A stretch of DNA of 64,000 nt, taken from positions 1 through 64,000 of the forward strand of contig NZ_JAAGWG010000013.1 of the NCBI RefSeq assembly GCF_010682065.1, written 5' to 3'. This document shows, one piece after another, positions 8,991 to 18,911 of this stretch. Numbering within the stretch: the stretch's first letter is position 1; the number at the start of each line of letters is the position of its first letter. The position numbers and the translations under genes were made by a program. The stretch comes from Blastococcus saxobsidens (GTDB lineage Bacteria > Actinomycetota > Actinomycetes > Mycobacteriales > Geodermatophilaceae). The notes under the pieces are model-generated. The model saw only the letters and a program-made list of their open reading frames with translations. It was not told the origin of the DNA and made no database searches.

Positions 8991-9225
8991 GACGATCTCC
9001 TCTCTGGGGGGACCCGCCCGCCTCGTGGCGATGCGGTGTCCCGGGGAATCAGGTTCATCGATGCCCGCCACCCGCTGTGCGGGCACGGCAGGACACCGGC
9101 GACGACGCTAACCGCGCCCACCGAGTGGTCTACAACGTCTGGCCCGGACTGAGACCCGATCGTTGCGAAGGCTCATCCCTTCGGGCACCGGGGACCGGAC
9201 GGCGGTGTCGCAGGTCACGCTCGCA

Positions 9226-9231
9226 TACGGT
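9226..9231 (+). promoter_or_regulatory. -10 hexamer TACGGT, leaderless start of the carboxypeptidase gene
   Basis: TACGGT ends exactly 6 bases before the ATG at 9238. No Shine-Dalgarno sequence is present between them, so the start codon itself is the likely transcription start. Confidence 0.55.
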
Positions 9232-9237
9232 GGCGGC

Positions 9238-10545
9238 ATGCCCGTTCGCCGCCGCGCCGGCCTGCTGAGCGGCGTCGCCGTCGCGGTCGCCGTGCTCCTG
9301 CCGGCGGCCGGCGCGGCCGCGGCGCCGGCCCCCGCGGGGGCCTCCGGCACCTCCGCGGGACCCACCGTGGACCTCGACGCCGCGACCCCCTCGGCACCCC
9401 TCACCGGGCTCCCCGACCGCGGGACGGCGCCGGACGGGAGCACGGTGGGTGGCAGGGCGCTCGCGGCGCGCGGGACGGTCGTGGCCGACGACTCACCACC
9501 GCTCCCCCAGGGCCTGACGGCGTCGGCATGGCTGGTCGCGGACGCCACGACCGGTCGGGTGCTGGCCGCCCGTGACCCGCACGGCCGCTACTACCCGGCC
9601 AGCACGCTCAAGGCGCTCACCCTGCTCACGCTGCTGCACCGCCTCGACCCGGCCGCCGTCGTGACCGGCACCGGAGAGGACGAGGCCGTCGAGGGCAGCC
9701 GGGTGGGGCTCGTGGCCGGCGGGCAGTACCCCGTCCCGCTGCTGTTCGAGGCGCTGGTCCTGCAGTCGGGCAACGACGCGGCGAACGCCCTGGCCCGCGC
9801 GGCCGGCGGCGACCGGGCGACCGTGGCCCTGATGAACCGGACGGCGGCCGAGCTGGGCGCGTACGACACGGTCGCCGGGACGCCGTCCGGACTGGACGTC
9901 GCCGGCCAGTCCTCCTCGGCCTACGACCTGGCGCTGATCTTCCGGGCGCTGTTGGAGGACCCGGCCGCGACGGCCGTGCTGGGCACCCCGGTCGCGGACA
10001 TCCCGCCCGTGGACGGCCGGGCGCCGGGCTTCCAGATCCAGAACCAGAACCCGCTGGCGGGCTATCCCGGCATCCTGGGCGGCAAGACCGGCTTCACCGA
10101 CGCCGCCCGCCACACGTTCGTGGCCGGCGCCGAGCGGGACGGCCGCCGGCTGGTGGTGAGCGTCCTGGACACGGAGAACGTGCCGCTCCGGGCGGCCGAC
10201 CAGGCGGCGCTGCTGCTGGACTGGGGGTTCGCCGTCCCGGCCGGCGCCGAGGGGGTCGGCCGGCTCGTCCGGGCCGACGAGCTGGTGGCGACGGCCACTC
10301 CCAGCCGCACCCCGACCGCCGAACCGACGCCGACCAGCCCCCCCGCGGGCACGGGGACGGCGGCGGCGTCGTCCGCCGCGCTGCTCTCCGCCCCCGCGGT
10401 GGGCGGTCTCGGTCTGGCCGGCGTGGCGCTCAGCGCGACGCTGGTGCTGGCTCGCCGGCGGGCTGCCCGTCGTCGCGCTGCGGCGACGGCTCGACCGGCG
10501 CCGGCTGCTCCGCCTCGAGGCCGGTGGCCGTCCAGGCGGCGGTGA
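9238..10545 (+). CDS. D-alanyl-D-alanine carboxypeptidase (penicillin-binding protein 5 type)
   Basis: 435-residue secreted serine peptidase that trims the terminal D-Ala from peptidoglycan stem peptides. A signal peptide (MPVRRRAGLL, then a hydrophobic run ending at AAAAP) is followed by the S11 domain with all three catalytic motifs: S-T-L-K in PASTLKALT, S-G-N in QSGNDAANAL and K-T-G in GGKTGFTDAA. A Thr/Pro-rich linker and a C-terminal transmembrane helix ending in an Arg-rich tail anchor it. The last 116 bases overlap the convergent YihY gene on the other strand. Confidence 0.93.
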   Translation: MPVRRRAGLLSGVAVAVAVLLPAAGAAAAPAPAGASGTSAGPTVDLDAATPSAPLTGLPDRGTAPDGSTVGGRALAARGTVVADDSPPLPQGLTASAWLVADATTGRVLAARDPHGRYYPASTLKALTLLTLLHRLDPAAVVTGTGEDEAVEGSRVGLVAGGQYPVPLLFEALVLQSGNDAANALARAAGGDRATVALMNRTAAELGAYDTVAGTPSGLDVAGQSSSAYDLALIFRALLEDPAATAVLGTPVADIPPVDGRAPGFQIQNQNPLAGYPGILGGKTGFTDAARHTFVAGAERDGRRLVVSVLDTENVPLRAADQAALLLDWGFAVPAGAEGVGRLVRADELVATATPSRTPTAEPTPTSPPAGTGTAAASSAALLSAPAVGGLGLAGVALSATLVLARRRAARRRAAATARPAPAAPPRGRWPSRRR

Positions 10546-11428
10546 AGAAGGCGAACCGGGCCACCAGGTTGATCCAGACCAGCACGCCCACGGCGCCACC
10601 GAACGCCGAGGCCGTGACGCTGTCGGAGATGAGCGAGAGGTAGTAGCCGCCGATCACCTTGAGCACCTCGAAGCCGAGCGCGCCGAAGAGCGCGCCGGGC
10701 AGCAGCCGGCGCAGCGGGTGGTTGACGCCGGGCACCACCCGCAGCAGCCACAGGAAGACGACGACGTCGCCGATCATGGCCAGTCCGATGCCGATCAGCC
10801 AGGTGAGCACCCCGTAGCCGGGCTCGTCGGCGAGGTCGAGGAAGTCCAGCACCCGGGACGACGCCTGGGTGACCACGCCGGTCAGCCCGAGGCTCGCGAC
10901 CCCGACCGCACCCAGCACGACCAGGGCGACGATGTCCTGCACGTTGTCGCGGAGGAACTCCGGTTCGTCCACCCGCCCCTTCCAGATGCGCTCCATGCCG
11001 ACCCGGAGCTTGTCCATGGTCCGTAGGCCGGCGTAGAGGAAACCGGCCAGCCCGATGAGTCCGACGAAGCCGGCGGAGTCGATGGCCCCCGACAGCTGCT
11101 CGACCAGCCGGCGGCCCAGCGCGCCGGGGAAGGTCTCCCGGATCGCGGTGAACAGCTCCCGCTGGAGCAGCTCGTCGCCGGCGATCACCAGCCCGATCAC
11201 CGAGGCGACCAGCAACAGGACGGGGAAGAGCGCCAGGAAGGCGAAGTAGGTGACACCGGCCGCCATCAGGTCGCCCTGGGTGCGCTGGTAGCGGCCACCG
11301 GCGCGGGCCAGGTGGTCGAACCAGCCGAAGCGCGCCCGCCCGGCGTCCAGGCCCGCCTCGACGCGGTCGTACAACCGGGTCCACCAGGCCTTGGACGGCG
11401 GCGGCTCGCCGGAACGGGCTGAACTCAC
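10430..11428 (-). CDS. YihY/virulence factor BrkB family membrane protein
   Basis: 332-residue inner-membrane protein with about six long hydrophobic segments and the family core (GVTYFAFLALFPVLLL near the N-terminus, GLRTMDKLRVGMERIW, and ARFAFFTAAWTATGLE at the C-terminus). Molecular function is unknown; the old RNase BN name is withdrawn. The GTG at 11428 is chosen because AGGA stands 8 bases before it; a longer reading to 11560 would run into the preceding 2H-phosphoesterase gene and adds only a low-complexity Arg/Pro stretch. The tail overlaps the carboxypeptidase gene. Confidence 0.85.
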   Translation of the reverse strand: MSSARSGEPPPSKAWWTRLYDRVEAGLDAGRARFGWFDHLARAGGRYQRTQGDLMAAGVTYFAFLALFPVLLLVASVIGLVIAGDELLQRELFTAIRETFPGALGRRLVEQLSGAIDSAGFVGLIGLAGFLYAGLRTMDKLRVGMERIWKGRVDEPEFLRDNVQDIVALVVLGAVGVASLGLTGVVTQASSRVLDFLDLADEPGYGVLTWLIGIGLAMIGDVVVFLWLLRVVPGVNHPLRRLLPGALFGALGFEVLKVIGGYYLSLISDSVTASAFGGAVGVLVWINLVARFAFFTAAWTATGLEAEQPAPVEPSPQRDDGQPAGEPAPASR

Positions 11429-11452
11429 CGCCCGAGTCCTGCGCCTGCGCGG

Positions 11453-11507
11453 CTCCCTCGCAGGGTCCCGACGCGAGCCTGCGAGCGCCGGGGGGCGAGG
11501 GGGTCCT
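11453..11507 (-). repeat. Dispersed post-stop hairpin, copy A
   Basis: Member of a family with the loop CTCGCAGGCTCGCG and a stop-proximal AGGACCCC tag on the minus strand. It begins at the base after the 2H-phosphoesterase TGA. The outer stem is CCCTCGC (11455-11461) with GCGAGGG (11495-11501). Likely an intrinsic-type terminator without U-tract. Confidence 0.7.
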
Positions 11508-13174
<1,667 letters not shown>

Positions 13175-14284
13175 TCAGCGGGCCGCGCCGCCGAGGGCGT
13201 CGTCGAGCGCGGCGAGGAAGACGTCGTCCTCCTCGGGAGTGCCGACGGTGACCCGGATCCCCTCACCGGCGAACGGCCGGGTGATCACCGCACGGGCCTC
13301 GAGGGCCGCGGCGAGCTCCGCCGTCCGCTCCCCCACCGGCAGCCAGACGAAGTTCGCCTGGCTGTCGGCGACCTCCAGGCCACGGTCGCGCAGCGCCCCG
13401 GTCAGCCGCGCCCGCTCCTCGGTGACGGCCGCGCACCGGCGGCGCACCTCGTCCTCGCTGGCCAGCGCCGCGACGGCGGCCGCCTGCGCCACCATGCCGA
13501 CGCTGAAGGGGAGGTGCGTCTTGCGCACGGCCTCGGCCACCGCCGGGTCCTCGGCCAGCAGGTAGCCCACCCGCAGGCCGGCCAGGCCCCAGGCCTTGGA
13601 GAACGTGCGGAGGACGGCGACGTTCGGCCGGCCGCGCATCAGCTCGACGCCGTCGGGCACCTCGGGGTCGGTGACGAACTCCCGGTAGGCCTCGTCCAGG
13701 ACCACGAGGGTCTCGGCCGGGACCGCGTCGAGGAACCGCTCCAGCTCGGGCCGGCGGACCGCCGTCCCGGTGGGGTTGTTCGGGTTGCAGACGAAGACGA
13801 GCCGGGTGGTGTCGTCGATCTGAGCGGCCAGCGCCTCGAGGTCGTGGGTGTCGGGCGAGCCGCCGTCCCGGCCTGCGACCAGCGGCACCTGGACGGCGCG
13901 GGCGCCGGCGACCCGCGCCAGCAGCGGGTACATCTCGAAGGAGCGCCAGGCGAAGGCGATGCTCGTGCCCGGGTCGTTGTAGGCCTGGGCCAGCTCCTGG
14001 CAGATGGCGACGGCGCCGCAGCCGGTGGCCACCTGCGCGGGGTCCACGCCGTACCGGTCGGCCAGCGCCCGGGTGAGGACCACCGCGCCGTTGTCCGGGT
14101 AGCGGTTGGTCTCGGTCACCGCTGCGGTCACGGCCTGGACGACGGCGGGCAGCGGCGGGAAGGCGACCTCGTTGCTGGCCAGCTTCACCGCCCGCTCGAC
14201 CCCGATCTCCCGCGCCAGGTCGGCCGGATTGCGGCCGGGCTTGTAGACCGGGAGCGACTGCACGGCTGGCCGGGCCCTGACCAC
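13175..14284 (-). CDS. pat: Aromatic amino acid aminotransferase of the HisC/Pat family
   Basis: 369-residue PLP enzyme of fold type I. The PLP lysine lies in LRTFSKAWGLAGLR; the cofactor-binding segments NPNNPTGT and VVLDEAYREF are intact, as is the C-terminal Arg region GEGIRVTVGTPEE. The segment GCGAVAICQELAQAY and the WRSFEMYPLL region look more like Rv3772-type Pat (phenylpyruvate/aromatic aminotransferase) than biosynthetic HisC, and no his genes are nearby; a HisC role cannot be excluded. The GTG start has GGAGG 5-6 bases upstream. It is divergent from galE with 42 bases between. Confidence 0.88.
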   Translation of the reverse strand: MVRARPAVQSLPVYKPGRNPADLAREIGVERAVKLASNEVAFPPLPAVVQAVTAAVTETNRYPDNGAVVLTRALADRYGVDPAQVATGCGAVAICQELAQAYNDPGTSIAFAWRSFEMYPLLARVAGARAVQVPLVAGRDGGSPDTHDLEALAAQIDDTTRLVFVCNPNNPTGTAVRRPELERFLDAVPAETLVVLDEAYREFVTDPEVPDGVELMRGRPNVAVLRTFSKAWGLAGLRVGYLLAEDPAVAEAVRKTHLPFSVGMVAQAAAVAALASEDEVRRRCAAVTEERARLTGALRDRGLEVADSQANFVWLPVGERTAELAAALEARAVITRPFAGEGIRVTVGTPEEDDVFLAALDDALGGAAR

Positions 14285-14313
14285 GACTTCCTCCACCTCC
14301 GGGGCAGCCCTCG

Positions 14314-14319
14314 TAGGGT
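14314..14319 (+). promoter_or_regulatory. -10 hexamer TAGGGT, leaderless start of galE
   Basis: TAGGGT ends 7 bases before the galE ATG. The whole space to the divergent aminotransferase gene is only 42 bases, so the two promoters must overlap. Confidence 0.5.
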
Positions 14320-14326
14320 GTGCCCC

Positions 14327-15283
14327 ATGCGCGTACTGGTCGCCGGCGGAGCCGGCTACATCGGCAGCGTAGTGACGGCGGCCCTGCTGGCCGACGGTCA
14401 CGAGGTCACCGTCCTGGACGACCTCTCGACCGGCCATGCGGACGCGGTGCCCGAGGGGGCCACGCTGGCCCAGGTGTCGCTGCACGACTCCGCCCCGGTC
14501 CTGGCGGAGCTCCGACCGGAGGGCGTGCTGCACTTCGCGGCCAAGTCGCTGGTCGGGGTCTCCCAGCAGCGGCCGGAGGAGTACTGGGACACCAACGTCG
14601 GCGGCACCTTCGCGCTGCTCGAGGGGATGCGGGCAGCCGACTGCCGGCGGATCGTCTTCTCCTCGACGGCGGCGACCTACGGCGAGCCCGACCAGGTGCC
14701 GATCCGGGAGGACGCCCCGACCCGGCCGACCAACACCTACGGCGCCTCGAAGCTCGCCGTGGACCACATGCTCACCTCCTACGCCGTCGCGCACGGGTTC
14801 GCGGCGGTGAGCCTGCGCTACTTCAACGTGGCCGGCGCCGCGTACGGCCTCGGCGAGCGGCACGCCACCGAGACGCACCTGATCCCCCTGGCGCTCCAGG
14901 TGGCCTCCGGGCAGCGGGAGTCCCTGACCGTGTTCGGCCAGGACTACCCGACGCCCGACGGCACCTGCATCCGCGACTACGTGCACGTCGAGGACCTCTC
15001 CGACGCACACCTGCTGGCCCTGCCCGCCCCGGCGGCCGGCGAGCACCGGATCTACAACCTCGGCAACGGCACCGGCTTCTCGGTGCAGGAGGTCGTCGAG
15101 GCGGTCCGGGAGGTCACCGGCCACCCGGTCCCGGTCACCCTGGGCGAGCGGCGGGCCGGCGACCCCGCCCAGCTGGTGGCCTCCAGCGACCGCATCCGCG
15201 CCGACCTGGGCTGGACGCCGAAGCACACGGACCTGGTGGGCATCGTCCGCGACGCCTGGGAGGTCGCGCAGGCCCGTCGCTGA
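14327..15283 (+). CDS. galE: UDP-glucose 4-epimerase
   Basis: 318-residue extended short-chain dehydrogenase that interconverts UDP-glucose and UDP-galactose. The NAD-binding motif GGAGYIGS opens the protein; STAATYGEP holds the catalytic Ser/Thr, and the catalytic pair is YGASK. RDYVHVEDL near residue 220 is typical of GalE. It ends 6 bases before the convergent CNNM-type gene, with no room for a terminator. It supplies galactose units for cell-wall or capsular polysaccharide. Confidence 0.94.
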   Translation: MRVLVAGGAGYIGSVVTAALLADGHEVTVLDDLSTGHADAVPEGATLAQVSLHDSAPVLAELRPEGVLHFAAKSLVGVSQQRPEEYWDTNVGGTFALLEGMRAADCRRIVFSSTAATYGEPDQVPIREDAPTRPTNTYGASKLAVDHMLTSYAVAHGFAAVSLRYFNVAGAAYGLGERHATETHLIPLALQVASGQRESLTVFGQDYPTPDGTCIRDYVHVEDLSDAHLLALPAPAAGEHRIYNLGNGTGFSVQEVVEAVREVTGHPVPVTLGERRAGDPAQLVASSDRIRADLGWTPKHTDLVGIVRDAWEVAQARR

Positions 15284-15289
15284 CGCGGG

Positions 15290-16621
15290 TCAGCCGGCGG
15301 AGGTCTCGCCGCTCTCGCCGTCCTCGGACACCGGGGCGGGGGGCGGGCTGACGCGCAGCCGGGCGATCCGTCGTCCGTCGAGCTCCAGCACCTCCAGCCG
15401 GCGACCCTCGATCTCGACCGCGTCGCCGACCTCGGGCAGCCGGCCGAGCTCGGCCAGCACGAAGCCCGCCGCCGTCTCGTACGGCCCCTCGGGCAGCGCC
15501 AGACCGGTGGCCTCGGCGAAGTCGTCCAGGTTGAGCAGGCCGTCGACCTCCCGCGGGGCGTCGGGTGACTGCTTGCCGTCGGGGGCGACCTCCTCGTCGT
15601 ACTCGTCGTAGATCTCCCCGATGACCTCCTCGATGAGGTCCTCGAGGGTCACGATGCCGTCGGTGCCGCCGTACTCGTCGACGACGATGGCCAGGTGCTG
15701 GTTCTCCCGGCGCATCTCGCTGAGCGCGGTCAGGACCCCGGCGGTGCCCGGCAGCCGCTTCACCTCGCGCGCCAGGTCCCCGACGGTGGCCGCGCGGCCG
15801 GCCGCGTGGGTGGGCAGGAACAGGTCGCGGACGTGCGCGAAGCCCAGGACGTCGTCCTGGTCCCGGCCGGCGACCGGGAAGCGGGACCAGTTGGACTCCG
15901 CGACCAGCTTCGCCGCCCGGCTGGCCGTCATGGAGGCGTCCAGGAACTGGACCTCGGTGCGGGGCGTCATCACCTCGCGGACCTCGCGCTCACCGGCCCG
16001 GAAGACCTCGTCGATGAGCCGGCGCTCGTCGCTGCTCAGCGACTCGTGCGCCGCCACCAGGTCGCGCAGCTCCTCCTGGCTGATGGCCTCGCCGCTGGCC
16101 TTGGGGTCTGCCCCGACGAGCCGCACCAGGCCGTTGGTCGACTTCGACAGCAGCCAGATGACCGGGCGGGACAGCTTGGCGATGGCGTTCAGCGGCGCGG
16201 CGACGAGCAGCGAGAACCCCTCGGCCCGCTGCAGCGCCAGGCGCTTGGGGGTCAGCTCACCGACGACCAGCGAGACGTAGCTGATCGCGATCGTGACCAG
16301 CACCAGGGCCAGCGTGCCGGACAGGCCCTCGCTCATCCCGCGGGTCTCCAACCAGTCGGCCAGCGGCGCGGACAGCGTGCTGGCACCGAAGGCGGCGGAG
16401 AAGAACCCGGCCAGGGTGACCCCGACCTGGACGGCGGCCAGGAACTGGTTGGGGTCCTTGAGCAGCTTCTGCACCGCCTGGCCGCGACGGCCGCCCTGCT
16501 CGGCCATCGCACGGACCTGCGACTCGCGCAGCGAGACCAGCGCGATCTCGGCGCCGGCGAAGACGCCGCCGACCAGGACGAACGCGACGACCATGACGAT
16601 GTTGAGCCATACGTCGCTCAC
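15290..16621 (-). CDS. CNNM/HlyC-CorC family transporter (DUF21, CBS pair, CorC_HlyC)
   Basis: 443-residue membrane protein. The N-terminal DUF21 (CNNM) domain has three to four helices (ending near residue 170), followed by two CBS domains (MTPRTEVQFLDASMT... and GTAGVLTALSEMRRENQHLA) and a C-terminal CorC_HlyC domain (VDGLLNLDDFAEATG). Relatives export Mg2+ or Co2+. The GTG start has GAGGAG 10 bases upstream and places the first helix at the N-terminus. The stop lies 6 bases from the galE stop. Confidence 0.92.
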   Translation of the reverse strand: MSDVWLNIVMVVAFVLVGGVFAGAEIALVSLRESQVRAMAEQGGRRGQAVQKLLKDPNQFLAAVQVGVTLAGFFSAAFGASTLSAPLADWLETRGMSEGLSGTLALVLVTIAISYVSLVVGELTPKRLALQRAEGFSLLVAAPLNAIAKLSRPVIWLLSKSTNGLVRLVGADPKASGEAISQEELRDLVAAHESLSSDERRLIDEVFRAGEREVREVMTPRTEVQFLDASMTASRAAKLVAESNWSRFPVAGRDQDDVLGFAHVRDLFLPTHAAGRAATVGDLAREVKRLPGTAGVLTALSEMRRENQHLAIVVDEYGGTDGIVTLEDLIEEVIGEIYDEYDEEVAPDGKQSPDAPREVDGLLNLDDFAEATGLALPEGPYETAAGFVLAELGRLPEVGDAVEIEGRRLEVLELDGRRIARLRVSPPPAPVSEDGESGETSAG

Positions 16622-16819
16622 CGGCGGCGTGCTCCTCGGGATCTCGGGACGGGACGGACGGGTCCATGGTGCCCGGTCCATGCTGCACGCCCGGCACGCG
16701 CGTCATACGCACAGCTGCCCCGGTCGGGTGGGGAGTTCTCCGCGCTCGGGGCTACCGCAACGCGGCGCGCACGGTTAGTCTCGGCTTGATAACAGATCGT
16801 GATCATTCTGAGGATCCGT

Positions 16820-17710
16820 ATGCACCACCGGCCTTCCGGTCCCCCGCTGTCCGCCCGCCTCACCGCCCCCGTCCGGGCGGCGCGACTGCTCCTCCGCCAC
16901 TGGCTGGGGCGCCACGGCCGACGGCTCGGCCTGGGAATCGCCGTGACGGTGGCGGTGACGGCGGTGGTCCTCGCCGTGCCGGTGTCCGTGCCCGCGCCGG
17001 GGAGGTCCTCGGTCGCGCTCGCCCCGTCGTCGATCGGCTCGCCGTCGGGGTCCCCGTCGGCCGGGCCGTCGTCGGCGGAGTCCTCCACCTCGGCGTTCCC
17101 CGACCCCTCCCCGGCCCCGACGGCACCGGGCGCCGGCCCGTCCTCGTCGGCCGCGGCCCCGCCGCCCGCCCCCGCCGAGGTGCCGCCGCCCGCATCCGAG
17201 GCCCCCGAGGCGCCCGCGTCGACCACCGCCGCCGATGCGCCGACGACGTCCCCCCGCTCCTCGGCAGCTGCCACCACGCCGCGGGAGACCTCGGCCGCGG
17301 CCCCGCCGCCCGCTCCCCTCGCCGCGGCCACCCCGGCGGCCACGGGGATCGAGGGCGAGGTGCTGGCGCTGACCAACGCCGCCCGCGCCGAGGCCGGGTG
17401 CGGACCCCTGGTCGCCGACGCGGGGCTGGCCGCCGTCGCCCGTGCGCACAGCGCGGACATGCGCGACCGGGGATTCTTCGCCCACGACAACCCCTCCGGG
17501 CAGAACCCGTTCCAGCGCGCCGGCCTCGCGGGGGTCGCCGCCCTGGCCGAGAACATCGCCCGGGGTCAGCAGGACGCGGCCGACGTGATGGACAGCTGGA
17601 TGAACAGCCCCGGCCACCGCGCGAACATCCTCGACTGCCGGCTCACCCGCCTCGGCCTCGGCGTCGCCACCGGCGCCGGTGGGCCCTGGTGGACCCAGCT
17701 CTTCGGCTGA
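16820..17710 (+). CDS. CAP/SCP domain secreted or anchored protein
   Basis: 296-residue protein: a basic N-terminus, one hydrophobic segment (about residues 35-55) acting as signal or anchor, a long Ser/Pro/Ala-rich stalk of about 120 residues, and a C-terminal CAP (SCP/PR1) domain. The CAP domain carries LTNAARAEAGCGPL, the His in ARAHSADM, FFAHDNPSGQNP and MNSPGHRANILDC. Bacterial CAP proteins are linked to the cell surface but their activity is unclear. The ATG at 16820 has AGGA 5 bases upstream. A TAGTCT at 16779-16784 may be its -10. Confidence 0.88.
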   Translation: MHHRPSGPPLSARLTAPVRAARLLLRHWLGRHGRRLGLGIAVTVAVTAVVLAVPVSVPAPGRSSVALAPSSIGSPSGSPSAGPSSAESSTSAFPDPSPAPTAPGAGPSSSAAAPPPAPAEVPPPASEAPEAPASTTAADAPTTSPRSSAAATTPRETSAAAPPPAPLAAATPAATGIEGEVLALTNAARAEAGCGPLVADAGLAAVARAHSADMRDRGFFAHDNPSGQNPFQRAGLAGVAALAENIARGQQDAADVMDSWMNSPGHRANILDCRLTRLGLGVATGAGGPWWTQLFG

Positions 17711-17745
17711 CCACCCCGCGCGTCCGAGCGGCACCATGCGCCCTT

Positions 17746-17797
17746 GTGCGCGGAAGTGGGGCCCTGCGCGTCGGTGCGGAGCCCTACTTCCGCGCAC
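17746..17797. repeat. Palindrome at the 3' end of the DUF559 gene
   Basis: GTGCGCGGAAGT at 17746-17757 pairs perfectly with ACTTCCGCGCAC at 17786-17797, with more pairing inward. The stop codon and last four codons of the DUF559 gene lie in the right arm. The palindrome resembles the one at 18734-18785 in arm sequence and in its right flank (GCACGAGGCC). It may also terminate the convergent CAP-protein transcript. Confidence 0.75.
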
Positions 17798-18677
17798 GAG
17801 GCCTGTCGACGAGGGCCCGGATGCGAGCGATGAGCGCCTCCGGGTCCCGGAGATCGGCCGCGGTGACGTGCAGGACCGTCCACCCCGCCTCCACCAACCG
17901 GTTGAGCCGACGGCGATCGCGCCGGAACTGCCCGGGTTCGGCGTGCCAGGCCCCGTCGTACTCGATCGCCACTCGACTCTCGGGGAAGGCCAGGTCCACG
18001 CGGGCGACGAACTCCCCCGCCGCGTCGCGGATCGTGTGCTGAGGCGTAGCGATCAGTCCGGCGAGCTCCATCAGGACCCTGAGTCGCGTCTCCGGCTGGC
18101 TCTCCGACCGCGGATCCGCCATGGCGACCGCACGCTGCGCCCGGCGGGCGCCCCGGGCCCCACCCAGAGCGTCTGCCGCTTCTGCCAGTTCACCCCGCCC
18201 GACGACGACCAGGCTGAGGAGGACGTCGAGGGCGACCACTGCCTCGACGAGCGGCTCCACCCGCGCGATGTCCAGGGCGGTGCGCAGTCCGGTGGTGCAC
18301 CGACGCCGACGCACGACCACGACGTCCGGGTCGAGCAGGGGCACCCGCCGGATGCGCAGGCCGGCCACGGGACCGAACCGGACGGCCGGCGGCACGGAGA
18401 CCTCGACCGGCGTCCTGGCGTCCACCAGGTCCCGGGCACCGTGCAGGTACGCCGCGGTGCGGCCGCTGAACACCCCTGTCGACGGCACGATCAACGACGC
18501 CCCGGCGACGCGGAGTTCGAAGGTCGGCGGCAGGGCGGCGTCGGCGTAGACCCCTCGGTAGAGACGGCACCAGGCCGACGAACGGAGCGAGTCCCGCGTC
18601 AGGAGACCGGCGGTCAGCGCGTCCGCACCCCGGAACACCCGGCCGACGAGGGCTTCGGGACGGCGGGGTGGAGGCAC
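17784..18677 (-). CDS. DUF559 (Vsr/MutH-like nuclease fold) protein with AbiEi-type winged helix
   Basis: 297-residue protein in two parts. The N-terminal half (about residues 1-170) resembles the AbiEi-type winged-helix region (GRVFRGADALTAGLLTRDSL, SGRTAAYLHGA). The C-terminal DUF559 domain has the restriction-endonuclease-like core: Asp in RVDLAFPE, AIEYDGAWH, the basic RRDRRRLNRL and GWTVLHVTAADL. All expected acidic residues are present, so nuclease activity is plausible but not shown for this family. The GTG start at 18677 drops an Arg-rich in-frame extension. Related palindromes frame the gene. Confidence 0.8.
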   Translation of the reverse strand: MPPPRRPEALVGRVFRGADALTAGLLTRDSLRSSAWCRLYRGVYADAALPPTFELRVAGASLIVPSTGVFSGRTAAYLHGARDLVDARTPVEVSVPPAVRFGPVAGLRIRRVPLLDPDVVVVRRRRCTTGLRTALDIARVEPLVEAVVALDVLLSLVVVGRGELAEAADALGGARGARRAQRAVAMADPRSESQPETRLRVLMELAGLIATPQHTIRDAAGEFVARVDLAFPESRVAIEYDGAWHAEPGQFRRDRRRLNRLVEAGWTVLHVTAADLRDPEALIARIRALVDRPRARK

Positions 18678-18733
18678 GCCCGCAGGATGCCGCGCGCGAG
18701 CCTGTGCCCGCTGACGTCGTCCACAGGGGCCAT

Positions 18734-18785
18734 GTGCGGTGAACGAGGGCTCTGGCAGCGCGCGCAGAGCCCTCGTTCTCCGCAC
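18734..18785. repeat. Palindrome upstream of the DUF559 gene
   Basis: Arms of 21 bases: GTGCGG, one T-T mismatch, then GAACGAGGGCTCTG (18741-18754), complementary to CAGAGCCCTCGTTC (18765-18778), mismatch and CCGCAC. The right flank GCACGAGGCC is shared with the palindrome at 17746-17797. It lies 57 bases before the gene's GTG. Confidence 0.75.
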
Positions 18786-18802
18786 GAGGCCGCAGGCGGC
18801 CC

Positions 18803-18839
18803 GCCCGGGCGCCCGAGACCCGCGCGCAGGCGCCCGGGC
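18803..18839. repeat. GC-rich hairpin between icd and the DUF559 gene
   Basis: GCCCGGGCGCC (18803-18813) pairs with GGCGCCCGGGC (18829-18839) over 11 bp. It lies next to the icd terminator and may be a second stop signal. Confidence 0.5.
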
Positions 18840-18846
18840 GCACGAC

Positions 18847-18877
18847 GGCCCCCGCACCCTGGTCGGGTGCGGGGGCC
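18847..18877 (-). terminator. Terminator hairpin of icd
   Basis: Perfect 13-bp stem (18847-18859 with 18865-18877) and 5-base loop, 34 bases past the icd stop on the minus strand. No U-run, as is common for actinobacterial terminators. Confidence 0.75.
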
Positions 18878-18911
18878 GCCGCGCGTGTGCGCCTACGTCA
18901 GGCCAGCACCA

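Noticed and set aside
17784..18677. AbiE-type toxin-antitoxin system
   Set aside because: No toxin (AbiEii nucleotidyltransferase) gene is adjacent; the gene stands alone with a DUF559 domain.
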